Below are positions 44,837-53,292 of a stretch of 64,000 bases of DNA, one piece after another. The stretch covers positions 1 to 64,000 of the forward strand of contig NZ_MTQO01000029.1 in the NCBI RefSeq assembly GCF_001984155.1, written 5' to 3'. How positions within the stretch are numbered: position 1 is the stretch's first letter; each line of letters opens with the position of its first letter. The notes under the pieces were generated by a model, which saw nothing but the letters and a program-made list of their open reading frames with translations, had not been told where the DNA came from and did no database searches. The translations under genes were made by a program, and so were the position numbers. The DNA comes from Actinosynnema sp. ALI-1.44 (GTDB taxonomy: Bacteria; Actinomycetota; Actinomycetes; Mycobacteriales; Pseudonocardiaceae).

Positions 44837-44872
44837 GCTAGTGGTAACGAACTTCCGTTCGCAACCACTAGC
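44837..44872 (-). terminator. Hairpin at the end of the membrane-protein gene
   Basis: GCTAGTGGTAACGAAC (44837-44852) pairs with GTTCGCAACCACTAGC (44857-44872), with 14 of 16 positions matching across a 4-base loop. It overlaps the stop codon of the leftward membrane-protein gene and separates it from the SARP gene. The remaining 44649-44836 stretch shows nothing else recognisable. Confidence 0.5.
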
Positions 44873-45566
44873 TTCCCGCTGAGTCCGGCTGTCGCGATGA
44901 GCCGGGAAGCCTTGACCGGAGCAGGAATCCCCCCAGGATCAGCAGCCACAGCCAGACGACGATCGTGCAGGGCACGATCACCGCGAAGTCGATCGTCAGC
45001 GCGCCGACCAGCCAGCCCGTTCCGGCGAGGACGCCGGTGAACGCGAACGGCTTGTTCACCTCCGGGATGCGCGCGAGCAGGACGGCGAACACGGCGATCG
45101 CGCTGCCGAGCAGACCCTGCGCCACGAAGGCCGTGCTTCCCAGTACCAGCAGCAGCGTCTCGGCTCTTTCGAGCACGGCGACGGGGTCCGTGTCACCGTT
45201 GAGGTACTGGTCGGCCGCGGTGCTCAGCCCCAGGGCGTGCAGGCTGAAGTAGACGGCGAACGTCGCCGCCGCGATCCCGAAGACCATGACCGTCGCACCG
45301 GCGAGGGCCCGTGAGACAGGCAACGAGGGCACGAGCGTCGCGACCGCCACTGCCCACAGCACCACCGCGGCGATGTTGGCGAAGTGTGCGAGTGTCCACA
45401 AACCGCGGTCGGCCACGTAACGCAGCGTCGCCTCGGCGTCGTCGATCGGCGGGTTGCCGTGCAGCGCCGTGGGAAGTACGTAGAGCGCCACCCCGAGCAG
45501 GAGCAGTGCGCCGGGTAGGCGGCCAGTGCTCGAGGTGGCAGCCGCGGGACGAAGAAGAAACGACAT
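44868..45566 (-). CDS. Multi-pass membrane protein of unknown function
   Basis: This 232-residue integral membrane protein has about six hydrophobic segments, including LPGALLLLGVALYVLPTAL, HFANIAAVVLWAVAVATLV, AGATVMVFGIAAATFAVYF and IVPCTIVVWLWLLILGGFLL. The pattern is reminiscent of DUF4386-like proteins but I am not sure. The ATG at 45566 lies inside the operator repeat; a TTG at 45584 is less likely. It is divergent from the PadR gene, and PadR regulators commonly repress a neighbouring membrane-protein gene, so this is the likely target. Confidence 0.75.
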   Translation of the reverse strand: MSFLLRPAAATSSTGRLPGALLLLGVALYVLPTALHGNPPIDDAEATLRYVADRGLWTLAHFANIAAVVLWAVAVATLVPSLPVSRALAGATVMVFGIAAATFAVYFSLHALGLSTAADQYLNGDTDPVAVLERAETLLLVLGSTAFVAQGLLGSAIAVFAVLLARIPEVNKPFAFTGVLAGTGWLVGALTIDFAVIVPCTIVVWLWLLILGGFLLRSRLPGSSRQPDSAGS

Positions 45567-45607
45567 ACTATAACTATAAGGCAAAACGGCATACTATGAC
45601 TATGGCG
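45565..45607. promoter_or_regulatory. Direct repeats between the membrane protein and PadR genes
   Basis: ATACTATAACTATAAGGC (45565-45582) and ATACTATGACTATGGCG (45591-45607) are near-identical, with starts 26 bases apart. They are AT-rich in a GC-rich genome and cover both divergent start regions. They probably combine -10 promoter elements with a PadR binding site. Confidence 0.6.
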
Positions 45608-45621
45608 ATAGGGTGAGTCGT

Positions 45622-46233
45622 ATGTCCCCGTCCAGCGATTTCACCCTCCGGTCGCCCTTGAGCCTGGTTGTGCTCGCGCTGCTGTTCGAACGGCCGATGC
45701 ACCCGTACCTGATGCAGAAGCTGATCGTCGAACGGGGCAAGGACAAGGTCGTCAACGTCCGCAGCCGCAACAGCGTCCAGCAGACGGTCACCCGGCTGGA
45801 GAGAGCCGGACTGATCGAGAGCTCGACCCCCTCCCGAGAGGGCGGCCACCCGGCACGCACGGTCTACAGCCTCACCGACGAAGGCGCGGCGGCGCTGCTG
45901 GACGCGCTGCACGACGCGCTGGCCCGACCGGCTCTCGAGCACCCGATGTTCGCCGCCGCGCTGTCGTTCATGTCGGTGACGACTGTCGGCGCGGTCACCG
46001 AGATGCTCACCCGGCGCCGCGCCGAACTCGACAGGCGCATCGACGAGGAACAGATCTCCCTCGATGCCGGACGCCGGCGTCTGCCCGAGATCTTCCTCAT
46101 CGAGAACGACTACATCATCACCATGCTGGAAGCCGAGCGCGCCTGGATCGACCGCGCGCTCGCGGCCATCCGCGCCGGTGCGCTGACCTGGGACACCGAC
46201 CAACTCCGCACCGACGCGCTCACCGGCAACTGA
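45622..46233 (+). CDS. PadR family transcriptional regulator
   Basis: This 203-residue regulator has the PadR winged HTH: SLVVLALLFERPMHPYLMQK, then RNSVQQTVTRLERAGLIESS, and the wing GGHPARTVYSLTDEGAAAL. The C-terminal helical arm typical of the AphA/PadR subfamily includes EMLTRRRAELDRRIDEEQIS. I chose ATG 45622 with GGTGAG upstream; GTG 45613 would add three residues. It is divergent from the membrane-protein gene, with paired direct repeats between the two starts. This is the common arrangement of an autoregulated repressor that also controls a transport or stress protein. Confidence 0.88.
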   Translation: MSPSSDFTLRSPLSLVVLALLFERPMHPYLMQKLIVERGKDKVVNVRSRNSVQQTVTRLERAGLIESSTPSREGGHPARTVYSLTDEGAAALLDALHDALARPALEHPMFAAALSFMSVTTVGAVTEMLTRRRAELDRRIDEEQISLDAGRRRLPEIFLIENDYIITMLEAERAWIDRALAAIRAGALTWDTDQLRTDALTGN

Positions 46234-46274
46234 CCCCTGCCAAGCGCTTGCGTGGCCACCGGGAACACCGGGGT

Positions 46275-47117
46275 TCAGCTGTCCGCGGAGTGGTCATGGG
46301 CGAGGAGTTCCGCGGTGAGCTCCATGCAGCGGATCCGGGCGGGGGAGAAGTCGTAGGGCATCTTGGTGACCGCTTCGGAGACGCTCATCCGCGCGGGCTC
46401 CTCGCCCTTCAGATCGGCGTCGTAGGTCTCGAAGAGCGCCTCCTCGTCGATGTCCAGTCCGATCGTCTCGATGGCTTCCTCCATGGCCTTGTGGTGGGCG
46501 TACCGCTGTGCGGCGAGTTCGTCGACGCGGGGATCATGGGGATCCACGCCGTCGTCGAGTGCGGCCTCGGCGGCGTCCAGACGGTCCTCTTCGGCCCGCA
46601 GGTCGGGGTGGGTGGCCAACACGATGAACACGCTCGCCTGGACGGCGGCGCCCAGCGGGCCGAAGACCCGTTCCGTGACCAGCAGGGCGTCGAGGTCGGA
46701 GCGGCGCAGTGCGCCTGGCGGCAGGGAGCTGAGCCGGTCCGTCACCAGTTCGGAGAGCAACCCGAGCGGACTGCCCACAGCCCGCAGGCGCTGGAGGACG
46801 GCCCGCTGGCGTTGGATGTCGGCCTCCTTGGCGGCCAGGGTGTCCGCCAACCGGCCTAGGCTCTCCTCGATGTCGCCGACTTCGTCGAAGGCGGCCCGCA
46901 TGTCGTCCAGGCTGATGCCTGCCTCGGCCATCCTGCGGATCCACAGCAGGCGGATCATCTCGTCGTAGCCGTAGCGGCGACGGCCGTCCACGCCCCGCTC
47001 GGGCTCCGGCAACAGGCCGATCTCGTGGTAGTGGCGGATCGCGCGCGGGGTGGTCCCGGCGAACGCGGCCGCATCACCGATCTTGACCTGGCGGGGAGGC
47101 GTGATGGAGGGGTGCAT
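46275..47117 (-). CDS. MerR family transcriptional regulator
   Basis: This 280-residue regulator has the MerR winged HTH VKIGDAAAFAGTTPRAIRHY followed by HEIGLLPEPERGVDGRRRYG and the dimerisation helix (SLGRLADTLAAKEADIQRQR). The C-terminal half, about 170 residues, is longer than metal-sensing MerR proteins and has no clustered cysteines, so it probably binds a small organic ligand. The ATG at 47117 is chosen as the usual distance from the HTH; the frame is open to 47237 without a better start. A perfect palindrome lies 45 bases upstream. The target is not clear; it may regulate itself. Confidence 0.86.
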   Translation of the reverse strand: MHPSITPPRQVKIGDAAAFAGTTPRAIRHYHEIGLLPEPERGVDGRRRYGYDEMIRLLWIRRMAEAGISLDDMRAAFDEVGDIEESLGRLADTLAAKEADIQRQRAVLQRLRAVGSPLGLLSELVTDRLSSLPPGALRRSDLDALLVTERVFGPLGAAVQASVFIVLATHPDLRAEEDRLDAAEAALDDGVDPHDPRVDELAAQRYAHHKAMEEAIETIGLDIDEEALFETYDADLKGEEPARMSVSEAVTKMPYDFSPARIRCMELTAELLAHDHSADS

Positions 47118-47161
47118 CGCGGAGGGCGCCTTTCGTGCAGTGGGTCCCCCTACGACATCAC

Positions 47162-47176
47162 ATGCCGCTACGGCAT
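47162..47176. promoter_or_regulatory. Palindrome upstream of the MerR gene
   Basis: ATGCCG-CTA-CGGCAT is a perfect inverted repeat in the 142-base gap between the MerR and subtilisin genes. Its position, about 45-59 bases before the MerR start, suits an autoregulatory MerR operator between promoter elements. Confidence 0.5.
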
Positions 47177-47259
47177 CTGCAACACCTGGACGAGCCGTAG
47201 CCGAAGCTGCTACCTGCGCCGATGTCTGACCTGTCATCCCTCTCTCGAGGTCCGGCCAG

Positions 47260-48405
47260 CTACGGGCGGACCCACAGCAGTCGGTTCGGTGAGCCCCTCG
47301 GGTCCACCACCACGTTCTTGGTGGAGTCGTTCAGCAACGCGGTCGCCACCTGAGCGGGTGTCAGCGTGGGGTTTCGGGAGAGCTCCAGTGCGGCCGCGCC
47401 GGCCACGTGGGGCGTCGCCATGGACGTACCGGACAGATCACCCCAGTCCGTGTCGCTGCCGTTGTACGCGGAGGTGATGCTTTCCCCTGGCGCGAACAGG
47501 TCGACGCAGCTGCCGTAGTTGGAGAAGTACGACCGGTAGTCCGACCCGCCGATCGACCCGACGGTCAACGCTTCCCGCACCCGGGACGGCGAGTGCCTGC
47601 AGGCGTCGTCGGAGTCGTTGCCTGCTGCCACCACCGCTACGACACCGTCGGTGATGACCCGCCGCACGGCGTCTTCGATCACCCGGTCCGGCGCGGGGCC
47701 GCCGAGGCTCATGTTCGCCACGGCCGGGCCGGACGCGTGGTCGACCACCACCCAGTCCAACGCCTTCGCGAGCTGTTCGCTGGTTCCGTTGCCGGCGCAG
47801 TCGAACACCTTGGCGGAGACCAGCCGGACGCCTTTCGCCACACCGTGATCCAGCCCGCCGACAGTGCCCGCGACGTGGGTACCGTGTCCGTGGCAGTCCA
47901 CGTTCTGGTTGTCCACGGTGTTCGTGCCCCAGATCGCACGTCCGCCGAAGTCCCGGTGACTGATCCGGATCCCGGTGTCGACGACGTAGACGGTGACGTT
48001 CGACGCCGAGCCGGGGTACCGGTAGACGTCGTCCATCGGCAGGCGCCGTTGATCGACCCGGTCCAGGCCCCACGAAGGCGGGTTGCGTTGTTCGCCGGAG
48101 ACCCGTATCCGCTGGTTCTGCTGTACGTACGACACCGCGGGATCCGCGGCGATGCGCCGTGCGTCGCGTTCCGTCATCCGCGCCGAGAACCCGTGGAAAA
48201 CGTGAGAAAACGTGTGCACGACCGTACCTGAGTACCGGGCCGCCAGGTCGTCAACGGGGCGTTGTCCCTTGAGTACCACCACATAGCTGCCGTCGATCGC
48301 GCCAGGCGTGTTCGCGCCCAGGACATCGGCCACAGCCATGGGCGGCACACCCATCAGTCCACCGGCCGCCAATGCCGTGGCCGCCAACCAGGATCCTGTC
48401 CTCAT
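47260..48405 (-). CDS. Secreted subtilisin-family (S8) serine protease
   Basis: This 381-residue exported protease has a signal peptide at residues 1-26 (LAATALAAGGLMGVPPMAVA) and an inhibitor-I9 propeptide at about 40-100 (YVVVLKGQRPVDDLAARYSG). The catalytic triad is Asp143 (VVDTGI), His174 (CHGHGTHVAG) and Ser328 (LSGTSMATPHVAG), with oxyanion Asn263 (AAGND). The pattern matches the proteinase-K/aqualysin-like branch. The ATG at 48405 has AAGGAGGTGCG directly upstream, a strong site. It stands alone; the 215 bases before it (48406-48620) show no gene. It probably degrades extracellular protein. Confidence 0.93.
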   Translation of the reverse strand: MRTGSWLAATALAAGGLMGVPPMAVADVLGANTPGAIDGSYVVVLKGQRPVDDLAARYSGTVVHTFSHVFHGFSARMTERDARRIAADPAVSYVQQNQRIRVSGEQRNPPSWGLDRVDQRRLPMDDVYRYPGSASNVTVYVVDTGIRISHRDFGGRAIWGTNTVDNQNVDCHGHGTHVAGTVGGLDHGVAKGVRLVSAKVFDCAGNGTSEQLAKALDWVVVDHASGPAVANMSLGGPAPDRVIEDAVRRVITDGVVAVVAAGNDSDDACRHSPSRVREALTVGSIGGSDYRSYFSNYGSCVDLFAPGESITSAYNGSDTDWGDLSGTSMATPHVAGAAALELSRNPTLTPAQVATALLNDSTKNVVVDPRGSPNRLLWVRP

Positions 48406-48620
48406 CGCACCTCCTTCGTTCGCTTTCCGGACGATCGCAGGCTACGGGCAGCGGTCGGCGCCGCGATCGGCCCGGACGAACGATTTCCCCGTGTCACTGG
48501 GAAAAGACCCCGAACGGCCGCCAACCAAGGTCGGAGATCGAGGTCGAACGGCGGACCCGGCACTTCGGCCCGCGTTCGCTGTGCCCACGTCACCCGGCCG
48601 GACTGTTCGGCACCGAAGAC

Positions 48621-51600
48621 CTACGGGCAGGTGGGTGGATGGTCCGCGTCGGGCAGGAACTGGTCGCGTTCCTCGCGGGTGAGTTCGCGGTGGATGATGT
48701 CGCAGATGTCCCGGATGGCCCGGTCTTCGTCGATCGTCCAGGTGATCGCCCGGGCGTCCGCACTGGACACCGCGTGGCCGCCGGGGGCGAACGCCACGGC
48801 AGCGACCGGTCCTGTGTGGCCGGACAACGTCGCCAACCGGCTCCCGGTCGCGGAATCCCACAGTCCGACGGTGTTCTCCGCTCCGCCGGTGACGAGCAGG
48901 CGGCCGTCCGGGCTGAACGCCATGCTGATCAGCGTGTCGCTGTGGGTGAAGGTCGCGGTTGGTTCGTGGCGCTGGACACTCCACAATGTCACAGTCCGGT
49001 CGGCTGCGACGGTGGCGAGGGTGCGGCTGTCCGGGCTGAACGCCATCTCGCGCGGCAGGCCGGGATGGGTGAGGGTGGCCGACTTGGTTCGATCGGCCAG
49101 GTTCCACAGGGTGACCCGGTGCGCGTTCCCGGTGCTCAACGCGAGGGTTCGACTGTCGGGACTGATCGCAACGGCGTTCACCGCGTCACCGACGGGCAGG
49201 GCAGCGACTTTGGTGTGGTGGTGGGTGTCCCAGAGGATCACCGACTCGTCGGCGCTCGCGGTGGCGAGCATCCGGTCGTCAGGGGTGAACGCCACTCCGG
49301 TGACCTCGTCGGTGTGGCCGGTGTAGGTGGCCAGTTCGGTTGGTCTGGCGCGGTCGGTGACGTCGAGGAGCATGACGCCACCGTCGGCGAGACCCGTGGC
49401 GTGGCGGGGTGAACCGGTGCCGATGGCCAGCCAGCGACCGTCGTGGCTGAACGCCACCGCGTTCGCCGGTCCGGTGCGTGAGCGGATCGTGGCGAGGGGT
49501 GTGCGATCGTCGACGTCCCAGAGTGTGGCGGTGTGGTCGGTGCTCGCGGTGACGAGGGTCTTGCCGTCCGGGCTGTACGCGGTGGCGGAAATGGTCTTCG
49601 TGTGCCCGGCCAGTGGCGCCCGGTCGATGTTCCACAACAGGATGCGGCCTTGTTCCTCGCCGGAAGCCAGCAGCGGCAGGCGGGGGTGGAAGGCGAGCGC
49701 GTAGATGTTGTTGGTGTGCCCGGTGAGCCGGGCCCGGACAGTGCGGCTTGCGACATCCCACAGGATGACTGTGTGGTCGTGGCCCGCCGATGCGAGAGTG
49801 CGGCCGTCCGGGCTGAACGCGACGGCTCGTGCCTGGTTGGTGTGTCCGGTGAGCGTGGCCACGGAGGCATGACTGGTGACGTCCCATAACCTGATGGTGT
49901 AGTCGGTGCTCGCGCTGGCGAGGGTACGGCCGTCCGGACTGAACACGACACTGTCCACAGAGGCCGTGTGGCCGGTGAGGGTGGCCAGTCGCCTGCCGGT
50001 CGCGGTGTCCCACAGCCCGATTGTGCGATCGCCGCCGGCGGTGGCGACGATGCTGCCGTCGGGGCTGAAGGCGACTGCTTGGATGACGCCCTGGTGGCCG
50101 GTCAGGCGACGTACCGCGGTGCGGTCGCGCACGTCCCACAGGACGACCGTGCGGTCGTTGCTCGAGGTGGCGACGGAGCGCCCGTCCGGGCTGAACTTGA
50201 TGTCCCTGATCCGTTCGGTGTGACCGGCCAGGGTGGCGAGCCGTTGGCCGCGGTTGGCGTCCCAGAGCACGAGGTTCGCGTCCTCGCCGCCGGTGGCCAT
50301 CTGCTGTCCGTCCGGGCTGAACGCCACCGCGCGCAGGAATGTCGGGTGGTCGGTCAGCGTGGCCCGGCGGGTTTTGCTCCGGGTGTCCCACAGAATGACC
50401 TGCTGATCGCTGCCGGCGCTGGCCAGGGTGCCGTCCTTGCCGAAGCTGACGTCGGAGACGGCGTCGCCGTGCCCGGTCAGTTCGCCTTGGTAGACCTGGT
50501 AGGCAGCCATGCTCAGCAACGCGCCGCGGGCTTCGGTGGTCGGGGCTGTGCGGAAGGCCGCGACGCTGAGCAGCATCGCTGTGCCTGGCGCGGTGTCCTT
50601 CAACCTCAACGCCTCGGCCGCGAGGTGCCGGGAGACCGCGGTCTGCCGCGCCGCGACCGCGTCGTGGCGTTGCACGAGAGCGACACCAGCCAGCCCCGTG
50701 ACGAACAGCAGTGCCACCGCCAGCCCGGCCGCCAGGCGGTGCAACCGGCGGCGGTTGCGCACCTCAGTGGCCCGTTCCGCGGCCTCAGCGTTGACGCTGG
50801 CGTCCAGGAACTCCTGTTCGGACTGGTTCGCGCGGGGGACGTTGCGCGCCCAGTCCTTGATCACGGCCAGGCGAGTACCCCGCAGAAGGGTGCCGGGGTC
50901 GCGGTGGTTGTCGCGCCAGACAGCGGCTGCGTCCGTGAGTTCGCGGTGCACGCGCAGCGCTTGACGGTCCTCATCCAGCCACGTCCGCAGCCGTGGCCAC
51001 GCGTTGATGAGCGTCTCATGGGTGATCTCCACACCCTTGTCGGACTGGACGACCAGCCGCGTGTCGACCAGCTTGCCCAGGACGGCCTCAGCACTGTCGT
51101 CGAGTTCGTCCGGCCCAACCCGGCGCTTGGTGTCCTCAGTGCCCTCGCCCAACGCGACCAGGCGCAGGAACAGGTCTTTGACCACCTGCTGCTCGGGTTC
51201 GTCGAGAGCGGCGAACTCCGCTTCCGCGGACTGCGCCAGCGCGCCTCCTATTCCTCCGACACGGTCAAAGCCCGCATGGGTGAGCGTGTTGCCCTTACGC
51301 CGCCGCCACGTCTCCAACAGAGCGTGGGACAGCAGCGGCAGCACCCCGGTTCGCCCGTGTGCCTGCGCGACAAGGCTGGTGAGCAACGAGGTTTCGATGA
51401 CGCAACCCGCGCGGCGCGCCGGCTCGACGATGGCCCGGCGCAACTCGTCGACCGACATCGGTCCGACGGCCACCTGCCCCTCCCGCAGCTGAGCGGCCAG
51501 GTCGGCGTCCTGCAGGCAATGGGAGTAGAAGTCGGCACGGACACCGAGCACCACCCGGCAACGGCTGTTCGCCGCCGTACTCGCCGCGACGAGCGCCGTG

Positions 51601-52391
51601 ACCAGCGCGGACCGGTCCGCCGCGGTCCGGCAGAGGGTGAACAGCTCCTCGAACTGGTCGACGACGAGCACCAGTTCGGTCTCCGGTGGGTCGTCGACGA
51701 GTGCCTGCCGAGCCACCAGATTCAGGTTGCGGGGGTCGGTGGCGAGTTCCGCGGTCACGGCACCAGGCAGTTGACCGAGCAGTGGGGCGAGGTGGACAGC
51801 GCATTCCCCGATGGGGTCGGGACCCGGGGTGAACACCACGACTCGTGCCGAACCCTGAGCCGTCAGCCTGGGTACCAGACCCGCGCGCAGCAACGACGAC
51901 TTCCCGGCACCGGAAGCGCCGAAGACCATCACGAACCGCTTCGTCGCAACCGCGTCCGCCACTTCGTCGATCAGGCGTTCCCGGCCGAAGAACCAATCCT
52001 TGTCCTCGGCCTGATACGACGCGAGCCCGCGATAGGGAGCGGTCCCGTTGTCCTGATCCACACGGGTCCCGTTCTCGACGTCCGTTTCCCTGGCCGACTC
52101 CGCGACCAGCGTTCGCCACCGGCGTTCCCATTCCGTGGCATCACCCCCGCATGCCCGGACGTAGGCCAACGTGACGGCGAGGCTGGGTACCCGTCGGCCA
52201 CCGGCCGCGTCCGACAATGTCGTCGAGGAGAAATGCGCTCGCCGGGCGAGTTCCCGGTACGGCGGACTGCCCGCCCTTTCCCGGAGCCGCCGCAGCTCGG
52301 CGGCGAAACCGGTCAACGCTTTCCCGTCGGCGTCCAGCGGGCGCTCAGCTCGTGGCAATCCAACCACCCCCTCCTGAGCAGTCACCTCCAT
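48621..52391 (-). CDS. HTH / STAND NTPase / WD40-repeat signalling protein
   Basis: This protein of about 1,256 residues has an N-terminal XRE-like HTH (about 30-92, FAAELRRLRERAGSPPYREL). The STAND P-loop domain has Walker A GASGAGKS at 158-165 and Walker B LVLVVDQFEELFTL. A single membrane-like helix (LAAGLAVALLFVTGLAGVAL) is near 575. The C-terminal half has 14 WD40 repeats, enough for two seven-bladed propellers; many read FSPDGRTLASA...ILWD. This nSTAND-WD40 layout is common in actinomycetes and related to NLR-like sensors. Start: ATG 52391; GTG/TTG starts further in are possible because GGAGG occurs just inside. Partner and signal are unknown. Confidence 0.88.
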   Translation of the reverse strand: MEVTAQEGVVGLPRAERPLDADGKALTGFAAELRRLRERAGSPPYRELARRAHFSSTTLSDAAGGRRVPSLAVTLAYVRACGGDATEWERRWRTLVAESARETDVENGTRVDQDNGTAPYRGLASYQAEDKDWFFGRERLIDEVADAVATKRFVMVFGASGAGKSSLLRAGLVPRLTAQGSARVVVFTPGPDPIGECAVHLAPLLGQLPGAVTAELATDPRNLNLVARQALVDDPPETELVLVVDQFEELFTLCRTAADRSALVTALVAASTAANSRCRVVLGVRADFYSHCLQDADLAAQLREGQVAVGPMSVDELRRAIVEPARRAGCVIETSLLTSLVAQAHGRTGVLPLLSHALLETWRRRKGNTLTHAGFDRVGGIGGALAQSAEAEFAALDEPEQQVVKDLFLRLVALGEGTEDTKRRVGPDELDDSAEAVLGKLVDTRLVVQSDKGVEITHETLINAWPRLRTWLDEDRQALRVHRELTDAAAVWRDNHRDPGTLLRGTRLAVIKDWARNVPRANQSEQEFLDASVNAEAAERATEVRNRRRLHRLAAGLAVALLFVTGLAGVALVQRHDAVAARQTAVSRHLAAEALRLKDTAPGTAMLLSVAAFRTAPTTEARGALLSMAAYQVYQGELTGHGDAVSDVSFGKDGTLASAGSDQQVILWDTRSKTRRATLTDHPTFLRAVAFSPDGQQMATGGEDANLVLWDANRGQRLATLAGHTERIRDIKFSPDGRSVATSSNDRTVVLWDVRDRTAVRRLTGHQGVIQAVAFSPDGSIVATAGGDRTIGLWDTATGRRLATLTGHTASVDSVVFSPDGRTLASASTDYTIRLWDVTSHASVATLTGHTNQARAVAFSPDGRTLASAGHDHTVILWDVASRTVRARLTGHTNNIYALAFHPRLPLLASGEEQGRILLWNIDRAPLAGHTKTISATAYSPDGKTLVTASTDHTATLWDVDDRTPLATIRSRTGPANAVAFSHDGRWLAIGTGSPRHATGLADGGVMLLDVTDRARPTELATYTGHTDEVTGVAFTPDDRMLATASADESVILWDTHHHTKVAALPVGDAVNAVAISPDSRTLALSTGNAHRVTLWNLADRTKSATLTHPGLPREMAFSPDSRTLATVAADRTVTLWSVQRHEPTATFTHSDTLISMAFSPDGRLLVTGGAENTVGLWDSATGSRLATLSGHTGPVAAVAFAPGGHAVSSADARAITWTIDEDRAIRDICDIIHRELTREERDQFLPDADHPPTCP

Positions 52392-52749
52392 TGTCCGAAA
52401 ACTGGTGTCCGGTGTCCCTCGGTCGACACCGGACAACCCGAACGGGCTACAAACGGTGTCGTGGATCCCACGGCCGAGCGTGGCTGAGGTTCGGGATTCG
52501 ACAAACCAGCGGCAGTGCTTCGTCGCCGTTCGGGATCTGGGGGTAGGAATGGGCGCCGCAGTGCCGCGGCGTCCATTCCTGACAGCAGAGCTCGGTAACA
52601 GGCGGTCCGGTCAAGCTCGTCGGCGGACGAGGCCGGTCTGTTCTTTGGGGTGAAAGCCGCACGAGGAAGGGATGTCGAAACAACACATTTACTATCTTCA
52701 AGCGAGTTGACACACCGACTCCGTCCGTGACGTAGTGGAGGAAATCAAG
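52392..52749. other. Divergent intergenic region with a long hairpin
   Basis: No gene is seen in this 358-base stretch. Its main feature is the inverted repeat at 52545-52580. The AT-rich part near 52675-52700 (ACACATTTACTATCTTCAAG) is a likely promoter for the secreted protein at 52750. Confidence 0.55.
52545..52580. repeat. 15-bp inverted repeat, orphan hairpin
   Basis: AGGAATGGGCGCCGC (52545-52559) pairs with GCGGCGTCCATTCCT (52566-52580), with one G-T wobble position, across a 6-base loop. It lies between two divergent starts, so it is not a normal gene-end terminator. It could be an RNA structure in a long leader or a binding site. Confidence 0.5.
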
Positions 52750-53187
52750 TTGATACGTGCTTCTTTGATCGCAGCTGTCGCGCTGATTTCCGGCATGGTG
52801 GTCCTTCCTGCCTCCGTCAGCGCCGACACCGGCGACGTCAGTGACACGGTCCTGGCGCATCCGGATGTGCGGCTGGTCAGCAGTTCGCCGCCGGTCGGCG
52901 TCCTCGGGAACTGCAGCCTCGGCGGGATGTTGTGCGGCCACATCTACAACGACGACAACAACCAGAACCTGCGCATCACCACTGATTGGGGCAAACGCTC
53001 GAATTCCGCCACCTGGCGCACGCTGAAAGTCGGGCAGAATTCCAAAGAGATCGGTGTGAAGGACGCCGACGGGTTCTGGATTCCGAAAGGTTGCTTCGGC
53101 AAGGTCGCATTCGTGCAGAAGCTCGGCCCTGGCTGGTACAAGGTGTACGACGGTCAGCACATCCACCTCACCGACATCGTCTGCTGA
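52750..53187 (+). CDS. Small secreted four-cysteine protein, unrecognised
   Basis: This 145-residue exported protein has the signal peptide IRASLIAAVALISGMVVLPA, with cleavage expected after SVSA. The mature part of about 120 residues has four cysteines (GNC, LCGH, GCFG, and the final residue), allowing two disulfides, and aromatic-rich strands such as GFWIPKGCFGKVAFVQKLGP. The TTG at 52750 was chosen because GGAGGAA lies 7 bases upstream; a GTG at 52735 overlaps that site. A perfect hairpin terminator follows 16 bases after the stop, so it is a single-gene unit. No family was recognised; it is a small, probably beta-rich exoprotein. Confidence 0.78.
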   Translation: MIRASLIAAVALISGMVVLPASVSADTGDVSDTVLAHPDVRLVSSSPPVGVLGNCSLGGMLCGHIYNDDNNQNLRITTDWGKRSNSATWRTLKVGQNSKEIGVKDADGFWIPKGCFGKVAFVQKLGPGWYKVYDGQHIHLTDIVC

Positions 53188-53202
53188 ACAGGGACCACGA
53201 GC

Positions 53203-53229
53203 GCCCGCTCTCCATTGTGGAGAGCGGGC
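53203..53229 (+). terminator. Terminator of the four-cysteine protein gene
   Basis: GCCCGCTCTCC (53203-53213) pairs perfectly with GGAGAGCGGGC (53219-53229) across ATTGT. It starts 16 bases after the stop codon. Confidence 0.75.
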
Positions 53230-53292
53230 CGGGTGCTGTGGGGAAGTCACGTCTTGACCCTGTCTCCGTTCCGCGGGAGTAGCCTGCGGCGC

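Noticed and set aside
48800-50500. Repeated roughly 126-base units that might suggest a CRISPR or satellite array
   Set aside because: The units are in-frame WD40 repeats of the STAND protein, diverged at third positions and without identical repeats or unique spacers.
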